Assembly: GCA_963792405.1 (NCBI GenBank) | Contig: CAWBVU010000003.1 | Location: 1 to 49,492, forward strand | DNA from: SZUA-442 sp963792405 | Lineage (GTDB): Bacteria > Actinomycetota > Acidimicrobiia > Spongiisociales > UBA5794 | DNA: 49,492 nucleotides | Direction: 5' to 3' | Shown here: piece by piece, positions 27,022-36,228 of the stretch | How the letters are laid out: each line of letters begins with the position of its first letter | Position numbering within the stretch: position 1 is the first letter of the stretch | Notes under the pieces: model-generated | What the model saw: the letters and a program-made list of their open reading frames with translations, nothing else | Told to the model about the DNA's origin: nothing | Databases searched by the model: none | Made by a program: the position numbers and the translations under genes

Positions 27022-28707
27022 ATGCCCACGATCGAAGCGACCTTCACGAACCCGAAGGTGCAACGCGTCGACACGCACGACGCCTCCTGGTTCCTCTCGG
27101 GAGCGGACGAAGCCGATGCCGCGTCGATCGACCGGCTGACGTCGACGTTCGATGGGGTGACCTTCTGCAGGGACCACGGCGACGCGCTCGTCGTGTGCAT
27201 CCAGACGGCCGATCACCCACGGGTCCGCCTGTGGAAGGCACTGTTCTCGATCCAGGAGACGTGGTTCTCGGTTCGGGCGGACCGCAGCGTCGTCGTCTCC
27301 GACCACTTCAAGAACGCCATCGCCGCACTGCCCGTGGGGGAGCGCACGATCACCGACGAGATCATCGCCGGCCACTTCATCACGAGGAAGGTCTACGGCG
27401 CGGGGAGCTACGTCAGCCCGATCTCACGACTCACCCATGCCACCGAGGTCGACATCGATGCCACGACAGGGACGTGGTCATCGAGGCTGTTCGACCGTGT
27501 GAGCGGCGACACGGAGAAGCGCACGGAAGCGGAGTACCTGGCCGTGATCGACGAAAGGCTGATCCAGAGCATCGGCGCCGTCGGCGACCCAGCGGACACC
27601 GCGCTGCTCTTCTCGGGTGGCGTCGACTCGACGCTGCTCCTCGCACTCGATCCGGACCTCATGCAGCCGCTGACGTTCGTACCGGATTCGCCCGAGTTCA
27701 GCGACGAGACACGCTACGCGCGAGCGGCTGCGCACCTGGTCGGCCGGGATCTCATCGAGGTGCCGGTCGCCGAGCGGGACTTCGTCGAGAACCTCGAGAC
27801 GGTCGTCGACATCGTCGGGTTCCCCCCGTTCGACGACAGCTCGCCGTACTTCGACCGCCTGATCGCCAGCCGGCCGTTCTCGACGTTCATCTCCGGCCAC
27901 GGCGCAGACAGCGCATTCGGCATGAGCCTCAAGCTCGCCAAGTTCTCCAACTGGTTCCGATTCCCCGGCATCCGCCTTGGCCTGCAGGCCGTGGCGCCGC
28001 GGGCGCCCGGCCACCTCGGGTATCGGATGCGTCAGGTCTCATCCCGTGCTGACGCGTTCTCCAAGGACCCCTTCGACCCCGACGGGTTCGCCGGCAACGC
28101 GAGGTCCCATGGCGACACCTCTCTCTTCGAGTCCACGATCGGCCCGGAGCTGCCCCACAAGGTGAAGGAGGACGAGCTCGCGTATGTGACCGACCGTGTC
28201 GAGGGGGCGGGAGGGAGGAGCTCGACCTTCCTGTCACACATCGAGCTCGCACACTGGATGGTCGTGTTCGGGAACGCCCTGTGCGAGGAGCGCATGACGA
28301 CGCAGCCCCGAGGCGCCCGGCCGACCTGTCCGTACACTGACGCGGCCGTGCTGGTCGAGCTCGCCCGCATTCCCGTGGAGGATCGCTACATCTCGGGATA
28401 TCGGGCGAAGTGGATCCTCAAGGACCTCCTCACCCGGAAGGTCCCCGCCTACCCGGTCGACCAGCGGAAGAAGGCGACGGCCCTTCCCTGGGAGCGCTTC
28501 TACCTTGACGGCCCCCTCACCGACATATGGGACCGCTACGACATCCCGGATATCTTCCCCGCTGCCGCGCAGGACGGGATCAGGGCCGAACCCTCGGCGA
28601 CCACGTGGAACGCCATCACCTGGGCGATGTGGGACGAACGGATACGGCGCAACCCGAACCTACGGCCGCACCCCGCCGTCGCGTCCCTCTCGGCCAGCTT
28701 CACCTGA
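27022..28707 (+). CDS. asparagine synthetase-like PP-loop protein C (intact)
   Basis: Full-length member (561 residues) of the three-gene set. Residues 1-165 resemble the class II glutaminase domain of AsnB (VVVSDHFKNAIAALP, then SYVSPISRLTHA) but begin Met-Pro, so the catalytic cysteine is missing. The synthetase domain has the PP-loop FSGGVDSTLLLAL, and SGHGADSAFG in place of the AsnB SGEGADELFGGY loop. Enzymes of this family that lack glutaminase activity include beta-lactam synthetase and lasso-peptide cyclases, which adenylate a carboxylate and form an amide with another amine. A comparable ligase role on a sugar acid or amino sugar is inferred. The ATG at 27022 matches the start of paralogue B. 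Confidence 0.85.
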   Translation: MPTIEATFTNPKVQRVDTHDASWFLSGADEADAASIDRLTSTFDGVTFCRDHGDALVVCIQTADHPRVRLWKALFSIQETWFSVRADRSVVVSDHFKNAIAALPVGERTITDEIIAGHFITRKVYGAGSYVSPISRLTHATEVDIDATTGTWSSRLFDRVSGDTEKRTEAEYLAVIDERLIQSIGAVGDPADTALLFSGGVDSTLLLALDPDLMQPLTFVPDSPEFSDETRYARAAAHLVGRDLIEVPVAERDFVENLETVVDIVGFPPFDDSSPYFDRLIASRPFSTFISGHGADSAFGMSLKLAKFSNWFRFPGIRLGLQAVAPRAPGHLGYRMRQVSSRADAFSKDPFDPDGFAGNARSHGDTSLFESTIGPELPHKVKEDELAYVTDRVEGAGGRSSTFLSHIELAHWMVVFGNALCEERMTTQPRGARPTCPYTDAAVLVELARIPVEDRYISGYRAKWILKDLLTRKVPAYPVDQRKKATALPWERFYLDGPLTDIWDRYDIPDIFPAAAQDGIRAEPSATTWNAITWAMWDERIRRNPNLRPHPAVASLSASFT

Positions 28708-28709
28708 CG

Positions 28710-28736
28710 CGGCCCCCGCTTCCTGCAGGGGGGCCG
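28710..28736. terminator. probable bidirectional terminator hairpin
   Basis: A perfect 8-bp stem (CGGCCCCC with GGGGGCCG) and an 11-base loop lie between the convergent stops of asparagine-synthetase-like gene C and the PhzF gene. The position suits shared termination. There is no T-tract, as is common in GC-rich genomes. Confidence 0.6.
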
Positions 28737-28744
28737 AACCGCCG

Positions 28745-29539
28745 TCACCTCACCTGGATGACGCCGTCGCGGTGGACCGTGCCGGCGATGGTCGTGCCCT
28801 CCGGACTCCAGGCGAGGTGGATCGTGGAGGGGTGGCCGATCTCGTCACCCTGGAGCACGGTGACGGCCCCCTCCTGCTCGCCACGGAGCACGAAGGACCG
28901 TGCGAGCGCGACCGCCGCAGATCCGGTGGCGGGGTCCTCGGGGACGCCCGTGCCCGGGGCGAAGAACCGTGCCTTGACGGTGTCGCCGTCCCGTGCGTAG
29001 GCGAGGAACCCGAACCTTCCGGTGAGAGCGCCCATGTCGGGCGTCAGGGCCGCGACCGTGGCGAAGTCCGGGTATTCGGCGATCAGGTACTCCTTCGGCA
29101 GGCCCAGCCGCATCGTGGCCAGCGGCTCCGGCAGCCCCGCATCCGCCGCGACCGATGCCGTGTCGTCGGGTTCGAGCACCTCGATGTCGAGGTCACAGGC
29201 CACCTTCACGATCTCGCCCTCGACCGAGTAGTCGACGGGTCCCAGCCTGGTGATGATCCGGCCGGTGGGCTCGGGACCGAGCATGGCCAGCACCCAAGCG
29301 GCGCCGACGAGTGGGTGCCCCGCGAACGGCAGCTCGTCGGCGGGGGTGAAGATCCGCACGGAGGGGTCGGAGGACGGGTCGACCCAGTCGATGAAGACGG
29401 TCTCGGAGTACCCGAGCTCGGCGGCGACGCCCTGCATGTGCTCGGTCGACACCTCGACGACGTCGTTCACCACGCCGAGGTGGTTCCCACCCTCGTCACC
29501 GCGGGTGAAGACACGCAGGACGTGGCACGGTCGCGTCAT
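28745..29539 (-). CDS. PhzF family isomerase/epimerase
   Basis: A 264-residue protein with the two-lobed PhzF fold signature: HVLRVFTRGDEGGNHLGVV at the start, the active-site glutamate in GYSETVFI, PFAGHPLVGAAWVL, and EDPATGSAAVAL in the second half. PhzF itself isomerises a phenazine precursor, but most homologues act on unknown small molecules, and no other phenazine gene is present. It follows the DUF5661-like gene by 16 bases on the same strand, suggesting a two-gene operon. Length and motifs are normal. Confidence 0.93.
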   Translation of the reverse strand: MTRPCHVLRVFTRGDEGGNHLGVVNDVVEVSTEHMQGVAAELGYSETVFIDWVDPSSDPSVRIFTPADELPFAGHPLVGAAWVLAMLGPEPTGRIITRLGPVDYSVEGEIVKVACDLDIEVLEPDDTASVAADAGLPEPLATMRLGLPKEYLIAEYPDFATVAALTPDMGALTGRFGFLAYARDGDTVKARFFAPGTGVPEDPATGSAAVALARSFVLRGEQEGAVTVLQGDEIGHPSTIHLAWSPEGTTIAGTVHRDGVIQVR

Positions 29540-29555
29540 GGGGAGACCCGAGCGC

Positions 29556-29840
29556 CTAGTCGGTCCGCTCGGACCAGTACTCGTCGTAGGCCGCTTCGAG
29601 CATGTCCTGCTCCGTGTAGTAGTCGGGGAACGCGAAGAGGTTCGTCGCCGCTTTCTCCGCCGTCACGAGCGGATCCGGTCCCCCCGGACCCGAGGACCCG
29701 TCGCGAAGGGCCCGCTCGTGTTCGACGTGCATCCCCGCCTGGAAGGCCTCCGGGGTGAAACCGCAGGTCGCCCAGTCCACGCCCACCGCCGTGCCCGTGG
29801 CGACGGCGTCGTCCAATGAGTAGTGCGGTGCATTCGCCAT
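29556..29840 (-). CDS. small DUF5661-like protein
   Basis: A 94-residue soluble protein with the pattern F-x5-F-x-AGMHVEHERAL followed by A-x-NLFAFPDYYTEQDMLEAA. This resembles the DUF5661 family, in which an ExEH-type segment and a DYY motif are conserved; function unknown. The ATG at 29840 is preceded by a GAGGAGG ribosome site. It is the first gene of a short operon with PhzF. In-frame codons upstream do not look coding. Confidence 0.65.
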   Translation of the reverse strand: MANAPHYSLDDAVATGTAVGVDWATCGFTPEAFQAGMHVEHERALRDGSSGPGGPDPLVTAEKAATNLFAFPDYYTEQDMLEAAYDEYWSERTD

Positions 29841-30067
29841 GACGATCCTCCTCGTGATCGGCCGACAGCGTAGCTGGAGGCGGACGCACGGTGCCTTCGT
29901 CGCAGGTAGTCCGCGGGTGTGCCCGACCAGCGCCTCCACGGGGCGGGATCGAGGAGAAGATCCTTAGATCCGCAGTTGGCCACTCTTTGTATTCAAATCC
30001 CTTCCCAGTGTGCACAACCGGTGGCTATCGTTGACACACGGCTTGGCAGTACCTCGGGAGGGCACAC

Positions 30068-31317
30068 GTGACGGCATTGACACAGAAGAATTCAGGGCGG
30101 CTTCTCGCCGTCGTACTCACGATCGGGGTCGCGCTGGCGCTTGCGCTGATCGCGCTCCGACCGGCAGGCGCCGAGACGACCCAGCCCATCCCCGCGAACG
30201 TCGGCGACGTGTGCGACCTCATCGGCGACGACTCGACGGCCTTCGTCGGCGAGACGTTCACCTTCGAGATCCCGCAGGGCTCGGACCCCACACGGGTGTT
30301 CACCGAAACCTATGACCTGGTCGATGGTGCGACCATCTCGGTGGAGGTGCCGACCAACCGCAAGAGTCTCACGTTCACGATCACCGACGCGAAGGTGATC
30401 GGATTCGCCGTGTTCGACAAGACCAACCTGCGCAGTGGCCAGTTCTACGACTACAGCCCCGATGGCACCCTGACGGGTACCGTGACGACCCCCGACGGGG
30501 TGGAGCGGAACATCAAGGGAGCCACCGTCTGCTACAAGACGAAGGCCGACCCGACGATCGTGACCAACGGTGGATCCCCGACGCAGGTCGCGCTCGGCGT
30601 GCAGAACACCGCGACGCTCACGGGTGGCGACTCCCCCAGGGGAACCATCACCTTCAACGTGTACGGCAACAGCTCGTGCACCGGTACCCCGGCTGGTAGC
30701 TCGGTGGTCGATGTCACATGGGAATGGCACCTATGGCCCTGCCTCGATCACCGTGGCCGGCGCCGGTGACTACTACTGGCAGGCCGTGTACAGCGGAGAC
30801 GCCAACAACAACCCGGCCCAAAGCACGTGTGGCGACCAGACAACCGCGTACGCAGGCGTCCTCGCCTGCGGCGGCACGGATTCCGCAGTAGCGGACGACG
30901 GATGACGAGACAGGGCGTCGTTCGTCGAGGTCTTCGGCAGGAGACCGGGAAGGACGACTGCGACGTCCTCCTCCCGTACACACTCGATATCACCGCTGAC
31001 GCGGTCAAGTTCCTGTTCCCGAGACGAGTTCGACGACGAGAACTTCTTCATCCGCATCGACTGGGCAGTATCCGTGGGAGGCGCCAATGAGATCCTCATC
31101 GGGAGCGTCCGCCAGGTAGCCGTCGATGACGCCAACTTCGCTCGGTGCAGGCGTGCGCAGACCAATGACCTCGGCAGGGCGAGATACCCGATGATCTGGA
31201 CCGTTCTCCCGACGGTGACCCATCCTGCTGGAGTCCCGATCTGCCTCGTCGCCCAGGTCGTTGAACGGCACCCAGACGCAGTGGTACTCGGGCCAGTTCG
31301 ACCCGCAGTGGCGATGA
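30068..31317 (+). pseudogene. secreted Ig-like surface protein, disrupted by several +1 frameshifts
   Basis: The N-terminus has a signal-anchor helix (LLAVVLTIGVALALALIAL) and then a beta-rich domain. Near residue 165 an Ig-like domain begins that resembles bacterial surface repeats (TATLTGGDSPRGTITFNVYG, then YYWQAVYSGDANNN and STCGD). Removing a T near 30719 rejoins VVDVTGNGTYGP. Around 30905-30960 the frame is unclear. An extra A near 31022 separates KFLFP from DEFDDENFFIRIDW. An extra G near 31263 separates VAQVV from NGTQTQWYSGQFDPQW, which ends at a TGA at 31315-31317. All resolvable breaks are base gains. Two adjacent genes instead of one cannot be excluded. Confidence 0.6.
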
Positions 31318-31338
31318 CCATCGTCACCTGAACCGACT

Positions 31339-31370
31339 GAGTGTCCCCGTCCGCGAGGGCGGGGACACTC
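31339..31370. terminator. GNRA-capped bidirectional terminator hairpin
   Basis: A 14-bp stem with one G-U pair and a GCGA tetraloop: left arm 31339-31352, loop 31353-31356, right arm 31357-31370. It lies between the convergent ends of the surface-protein gene and the cyclase gene, an ideal place for shared termination. No T-run follows. Confidence 0.7.
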
Positions 31371-31387
31371 GCGTTCGGACCGTTCCG

Positions 31388-34300
31388 TCAGACGACCTGT
31401 ATGCCGAGGCGGTGTTCGATCTCCCGTGCCCTGTCGAGGTCGGCCGTCGACTCCGCCGAGGCGCTGACGGACAGGGTCGCCCTGACGCGCAGGAGCAGGG
31501 CGAGGTCGTACTCCTGGCCTCGGTCCTCGGCCTTGCCGATGGCATCGTCGACGATCACGAACGCCTCGTCAGCGCGGTCGAGGTCGGCGAGCGCCTCCGC
31601 CCGGAACCGCGCCTCGGTCAGGCCGAAGGCAGAGGCGACGTCGCCCGCCTGGTGCATCGCTCGGTCGAGGAGGGCCAGTGCCGCATCGGGATCCCCCTTT
31701 CGGCGATGGAGATCCGCCAGGTGCAGGGAGGCCTCAGCGGTGACCGTGGCGAACCCGATGTCCTCTGCTTCTGCGATGACGCCCCGAAGGACGGCCTCTG
31801 CCCTGTCGAATTCGCTCCGCTCGAGGTAGACGCGGGCGATCAGCATCTCGGCGAAGCTGGCCATCGAGTTCTCGCCGGTCGCCCGCAGGACGCGCACCGC
31901 GTTGACGAGGCGCTGCTCGGCCTCCTCGTAGCGGCGCTGGTTCAACAGCACCTCGCCCAGATTGACCTCCGGGTAGGCGGCATCCACGACGTTCCCGACC
32001 CGTTCGGCGCCATCACGGCTCCGCTCGTAGTAGGCGAGAGCGTCGTCCCACCGCCCCTCGAAGTACGCGAGGTAGCCGAGGTTGTTGGTCATGTAGTTCT
32101 GGCCGGGGAGATCACCGACCTCCTCGTAGAGCCGCAGGGCCTGCTCGCTGAGGTCGGCAGCGCCCGGATCGTCCGCGACGGCGAGGGCCCATGCCATCAC
32201 GCTGTACGCCTGTGCGAGCGCGGACCGCTCACCGGCGGCCTCGGCGAGGTCGGCCGCCTCGACGGCCTTCCGGTACGCCTGGCGTCTACGCCCCTGACGC
32301 AGGCGGACGTTGGCCTGGAACGCCGTGGCCCTGGCCCGCATCCGCCTGGCGCGATCGTCCGGCAGATCGTCGACGATGCGCTCGGCCTGTGTCGCCTCGC
32401 GAAGGGCCATCGAGTAGCTCCCCGAGCGTTCGCGCACCCACCCTCGCTTCAGGTACAGCTCCGACTCCACGAGCGGGTCACCCCTCTGGATCCGGTGGGC
32501 ACGTCGGTAGGCGTCGAGTGCGCCGTCGAACAGACCCGCCTGTTCTCGAACGTCGCCGAGTTCGGTCCACGTCTCTGCGATCTCACCCGGAGGGACATCG
32601 GGCAGCCTGCGCGCGGCATCGAGCGCACGCTCGAGCTGGATCGACGCCTCGACGTTGGCATGGGTGCGAGCAGCCCTCGCCGCGGCGATGCGGGCGAAGT
32701 GCCATGCGTTCTCGCTGTCGTTGCCCAGCGAGTAGTGCATCGCCAACTGGTCTGCCACCGCATCGGGGTCCGTCGCCGTTGATGCGATCGCCCTGGCAGC
32801 ACGACGATGCAGCTCGGTGCGACGGCGATAGGACAGCCCGTCGTAGGCGACGTCACGGACCATGGCCGTGCGGAACTGCAGCCGTCCCTGCCCTGCGGGG
32901 ACGAGGAAGTCGCGTAGGAGCTCCCTCGTCGCCGCGTCGAGCACGAGTTCCTCCTCCTCCAGGATGGCCCTGACCGTTGCGGTGCGGAAGCTGCGACCCA
33001 GGACAGAGGCGTACCTCAGGATCCTCCTCGTCAGCGTCGGGAGTGAGTCGATGCTCGTGCTGACGAGCGTTCCGAGCGAGTCGGGGAGCTGGTCGGTGTT
33101 GCCGGTCTCGGTGACGATCCGGAGGACCTCTGCGATGAAGAGCGGGTTGCCGCCGGTGCGGGCGGCGATCGCCTTCACCTCGTGAGGATGCAGAGGTGTC
33201 GCCTGTGTCGCGTCGATGATCAGCTGCTCCGACTCGGCAGGGGTCAACTCCCCGACATCGATGACTGTCGCCTCGTCGGGGAGGAAGCCGCCTTCTCCCG
33301 GGCGTCGTGTGACGACGATCGTCCAAGGGCGTTCCCTCGCGGTCCTGGCGAAGAGATCGAGCAGGTGGCTGGACGCATCGTCCATCCACTGCGCGTCCTC
33401 GATGTCGAGGACCATCGGCACGGTGAGGATCCGGTCGATCAGCTCGGCAAGGACGGCCGTCGTGCGGTCCTGGCGGAACCGGGGTTCGATCTCGTCGACC
33501 TCAGGCGTCGAATCGACGTCGATGTGGGCGACGTCTGCGATCAACGGCAGCATCGCAAGCAGGTCCGGGGCTGCCTCCCGCACCCTCCGCTCGAGCATGG
33601 CCGCCATCTCGTCGTTCGATGCGCGCTCGATACCGAGGGCGTCGCGCAGCGGATCGCGAAGCGGCCGGTACGGCGTTGCGGACCCGTACGGCTCGGCCCT
33701 GATCGTGATGCGTGGGAGGTCGGGATCCTCCTCGAGCACCCTCTCGACGAGTCGCGTCTTGCCGAAGCCTGCCTCCCCGACGATGACGACGACCGATCCG
33801 GTGCCTGCCTTCGCCCGCTCGATGGCGTCGCCCAGCACGCCGAGCTCGTCGGCCCTTCCGACGAACGGCAACTCGCCGCGCGCCTCGATCGATCGTGTGC
33901 CGATCTCCTCACCGACGTCGTACGCCTTGACCGGCTCCGCCTTCCCCTTGACATGGAATGGTGGGAGGGGAGCCGTTGCGAAGACGGTCCCCGCCTGGTC
34001 GAGGATGCCCGGGGTCGCGTAGATGGCATGGGCTGGTGCAGCGGCCATCAGGCGGGCAGCGAGGTTGACGGTGTCGCCCATGACCGTGTACGTGGATCGG
34101 AAGTCGGTGCCGACCTCCCCCGTGAAGACGTGGCCGCGGTTGAGGCCGATGTGGATGTCGAGCGGGAGGTCGGCGTCGGCGATGCGGCGCGCTGCCCGGA
34201 GGATCCGACCTTCGTCCTCGTGCCTGGCGACGGGGGCACCGGCCACGAGGATCGCCTTGCCGCCGTCCTCGTTGATGTCGGTGGCGAGGAACGTGATCTC

Positions 34301-35170
34301 CTCGATGTCGGCGGCCTCCTGGATCGCACCCATGGTCGAATCGAGCGCATCCGCGACCCAGTCGGCACCGTCCGATTCCATGTGCTCGTCGACCCGGCAG
34401 AACCGGACGAACCCGACGTTGGCGATGCGATGCTCGGGCTCGGTCTCACCTGCGCTCAGGAAGTCCCTCAGGCGCGACGGCACCCATTGACCCAGCAGGT
34501 CGGGGTCCCTGGGCTCGCGGGGGATCGGGCCCGGCGCTGTGCAGTGTGCCGTCCTCCACCGCAGGAGCCACCCGTCGCCCTTCCGATCGCCGATCGCCTC
34601 CGGCTCGAGGCGGTCTCGGGTACCTGCGCTCACCAGGATCTCGCCTGCCTCGGCCGTCTTCTCCATCTCCGTCGTCGTCGTGCCTCCGGGACCGGCGATC
34701 ACGAGCTCGTGGTGCGAGCTCCCCACGCGGAAGAGGTGGATGTCGCCACTGTGGATGCCGACCGACATCCGCAGCCGCAGCCGGCCGACCGATGTCTGGT
34801 ACTCGGCTGCCGCTCGGAGCGCGGATCGCATCTCCACGGCGGCGCTCGCCGCCCGCGTGGCGTGGTCGTGGCCCGTGTACATCAGGAGCAGGGCGTCGCC
34901 TCCGAACTTGAGGAGGCTGCCACCCTGGGCATAGGCGATGTCGAGCATGTGCCCGAAGACGTAGTTGAGGACACCGGTGAGCTCTTCGGCGCCGATCCGG
35001 CCACGTCGGGCCAACTTCTCCGACAGGTTCGTGAAGCCGGAGATGTCGACGAAGCACAGCGTCGCATCGACGACCTGCCACGTGCGCCCGGGAGCATCGA
35101 CATCCCAGTTCGTGGCGATACGCGGCACATAGCGGTCCAGCGCGTTCGTGGCCGATCGATTCGTCACCAT
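31388..35170 (-). CDS. class III adenylate/guanylate cyclase with ATPase and TPR domains (soluble adenylyl cyclase-like)
   Basis: A 1260-residue cytoplasmic protein with two cyclase homology domains, an AAA/STAND ATPase and C-terminal TPRs, the order found in eukaryotic soluble adenylyl cyclase. CHD1 has metal-binding Asp42 in CFVDISGFT and Asp92 in KFGGDALL. CHD2 (about residues 255-400) has lost the first aspartate (GFVRFCR) but keeps GDTVNLAARL, which carries the transition-state Asn and Arg. One complete active site at the CHD1-CHD2 interface is therefore plausible. Walker A GEAGFGKTR lies near residue 463, Walker B-like LDIEDAQWMDD follows, and helical TPR-like repeats run from about 820 to the end. 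An AGGAGG site 6 bases upstream fixes the ATG at 35170. cAMP as product is likely but not proven. Confidence 0.9.
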   Translation of the reverse strand: MVTNRSATNALDRYVPRIATNWDVDAPGRTWQVVDATLCFVDISGFTNLSEKLARRGRIGAEELTGVLNYVFGHMLDIAYAQGGSLLKFGGDALLLMYTGHDHATRAASAAVEMRSALRAAAEYQTSVGRLRLRMSVGIHSGDIHLFRVGSSHHELVIAGPGGTTTTEMEKTAEAGEILVSAGTRDRLEPEAIGDRKGDGWLLRWRTAHCTAPGPIPREPRDPDLLGQWVPSRLRDFLSAGETEPEHRIANVGFVRFCRVDEHMESDGADWVADALDSTMGAIQEAADIEEITFLATDINEDGGKAILVAGAPVARHEDEGRILRAARRIADADLPLDIHIGLNRGHVFTGEVGTDFRSTYTVMGDTVNLAARLMAAAPAHAIYATPGILDQAGTVFATAPLPPFHVKGKAEPVKAYDVGEEIGTRSIEARGELPFVGRADELGVLGDAIERAKAGTGSVVVIVGEAGFGKTRLVERVLEEDPDLPRITIRAEPYGSATPYRPLRDPLRDALGIERASNDEMAAMLERRVREAAPDLLAMLPLIADVAHIDVDSTPEVDEIEPRFRQDRTTAVLAELIDRILTVPMVLDIEDAQWMDDASSHLLDLFARTARERPWTIVVTRRPGEGGFLPDEATVIDVGELTPAESEQLIIDATQATPLHPHEVKAIAARTGGNPLFIAEVLRIVTETGNTDQLPDSLGTLVSTSIDSLPTLTRRILRYASVLGRSFRTATVRAILEEEELVLDAATRELLRDFLVPAGQGRLQFRTAMVRDVAYDGLSYRRRTELHRRAARAIASTATDPDAVADQLAMHYSLGNDSENAWHFARIAAARAARTHANVEASIQLERALDAARRLPDVPPGEIAETWTELGDVREQAGLFDGALDAYRRAHRIQRGDPLVESELYLKRGWVRERSGSYSMALREATQAERIVDDLPDDRARRMRARATAFQANVRLRQGRRRQAYRKAVEAADLAEAAGERSALAQAYSVMAWALAVADDPGAADLSEQALRLYEEVGDLPGQNYMTNNLGYLAYFEGRWDDALAYYERSRDGAERVGNVVDAAYPEVNLGEVLLNQRRYEEAEQRLVNAVRVLRATGENSMASFAEMLIARVYLERSEFDRAEAVLRGVIAEAEDIGFATVTAEASLHLADLHRRKGDPDAALALLDRAMHQAGDVASAFGLTEARFRAEALADLDRADEAFVIVDDAIGKAEDRGQEYDLALLLRVRATLSVSASAESTADLDRAREIEHRLGIQVV

Positions 35171-35333
35171 CCTGTGCCTCCTGCCCGACAGGGACGCTAC
35201 CAGCACCCGCGAAATCGGGCAGCGCTGGGACTCGCCCCGCGAGGTGAATGCCGCAGGTCACACGCGTCGCGTGATCGACCTGAAGAGCCTTCGGATCGCG
35301 GGCTTCGACCTGTCCTCGCCGGCTTTCCCGAGA

Positions 35334-35339
35334 TACGAT
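35334..35339 (+). promoter_or_regulatory. candidate -10 element (TACGAT)
   Basis: A TAnnnT hexamer lies 26 bases before the ATG of the small membrane protein, in the 195-base divergent gap next to the cyclase gene. No convincing -35 box is visible, so this is a weak call. Confidence 0.25.
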
Positions 35340-35365
35340 CGCAGATGGGAGACAAGGAGGTATCC

Positions 35366-35725
35366 ATGGCATATGGATCGACCCATCCCGCCGAGGTCCA
35401 CCACGCTGACACGACGGTCCACGCGGTCACCTGGACCGTCTCGATGCTCGGCGTGTTCGCCGCCGCCATGGGGGCGTGGCTGCGCTACGGGCCCGACGAC
35501 GGCACGCTCACCATCAACGACCGCACATGGTCGATCGCCGACATCCACGAGCTGTGGGCTCCGTGGCTGATGATCGTCGGCGGCGGTGTCGCCGCCATCG
35601 GCATGCTGGTGTCCGCCGTGCGAGACATGCAACACGGGGCGAACCAGTGGCTGATCGCCGCCGAGACGCTGCTGGCCATGGTCGGCGTCGCCGCGGTCAT
35701 CATCGGGATCGTCATCCTGGTCTGA
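35366..35725 (+). CDS. small membrane protein, three predicted helices
   Basis: A 119-residue hydrophobic protein of unknown function. Three transmembrane segments are visible: about residues 20-38 (VTWTVSMLGVFAAAMGAWL), 65-84 (LWAPWLMIVGGGVAAIGML) and 98-118. A histidine-containing soluble N-terminus (HPAEVHHAD) precedes them. An AAGGAGG ribosome site 5 bases before the ATG at 35366 is very strong. An in-frame ATG at 35345 would overlap that site and is less likely. It is divergent from the cyclase gene, so the two could share control. Confidence 0.75.
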   Translation: MAYGSTHPAEVHHADTTVHAVTWTVSMLGVFAAAMGAWLRYGPDDGTLTINDRTWSIADIHELWAPWLMIVGGGVAAIGMLVSAVRDMQHGANQWLIAAETLLAMVGVAAVIIGIVILV

Positions 35726-35756
35726 CGCCACAGGGGTGAAGGCCACCGCTCCAGTC

Positions 35757-35790
35757 GCCGGGATCCCGGCGGAGGGGCTGCAGCGCCCCT
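35757..35790. terminator. paired inverted repeats between convergent genes
   Basis: Two consecutive palindromes fill the gap between the membrane protein stop and the lipoprotein stop. One is a perfect 14-base palindrome (GCCGGGATCCCGGC, 35757-35770). The other has arms AGGGGC and GCCCCT around six bases (35773-35790). Shared termination is likely. Confidence 0.5.
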
Positions 35791-36187
35791 AGAAGCCCAG
35801 CCAGTAGGCGATGTCGAGGGCGTAGTCGGTGTACTCGGGGCACTCGACGCTGGGAGCGAGGTAGAGGAAGCTCGCATAGGACGACTGCTCCGACGGCAGC
35901 ATGTCCTCGAACTCGACCACCCGGATCCCGTCCGCGGCGTGGGTCGGATACGTCCCGGAGTAGAACAGCAGCGCCAGGGTGTGGCACATCTCCTCGACGG
36001 TCATCTCCGACGCGGGGAGGGTGGTGTCCGTCGTGGTGGTCGTGTCCTCGACGATCGTGGTGGTCGTCGAGGAGGAGGTCGTTGCGAGCGTCGTGGTGGT
36101 CGTGTCGTCGCTCTCACTCGTGCACGCGGCGAGCACGGAGGCGACCGTGAGGACGAGAAGGAGGATCAGTGGGGCAGGCCTGCTCAT
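35789..36187 (-). CDS. threonine-rich lipoprotein
   Basis: A 132-residue predicted lipoprotein. The signal peptide ILLLVLTVASVLAAC ends in an LAAC lipobox, with Cys at about residue 22. A low-complexity linker of Thr and Ser runs of about 45 residues follows, then a compact C-terminal domain with two cysteines (EEMCHTLALLFY and PSVECPEYTDYALDIAYWLGF). Such TTTT linkers are common in surface lipoproteins of Acidimicrobiia. No functional family recognised. Confidence 0.82.
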   Translation of the reverse strand: MSRPAPLILLLVLTVASVLAACTSESDDTTTTTLATTSSSTTTTIVEDTTTTTDTTLPASEMTVEEMCHTLALLFYSGTYPTHAADGIRVVEFEDMLPSEQSSYASFLYLAPSVECPEYTDYALDIAYWLGF

Positions 36188-36228
36188 GGCCCTGACGCTA
36201 GCCGACGGGTGCGCCGAGACGGGGACGC

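Noticed and set aside
28745..29539. Phenazine biosynthesis locus because of the PhzF match
   Set aside because: PhzF-like proteins are widespread, and no other phz gene is in the window.
30031..30060. TTGACA hexamer upstream of the surface-protein gene as a -35 box
   Set aside because: No acceptable -10 element lies at 16-19 bases, and the spacing to the start codon would leave almost no leader.
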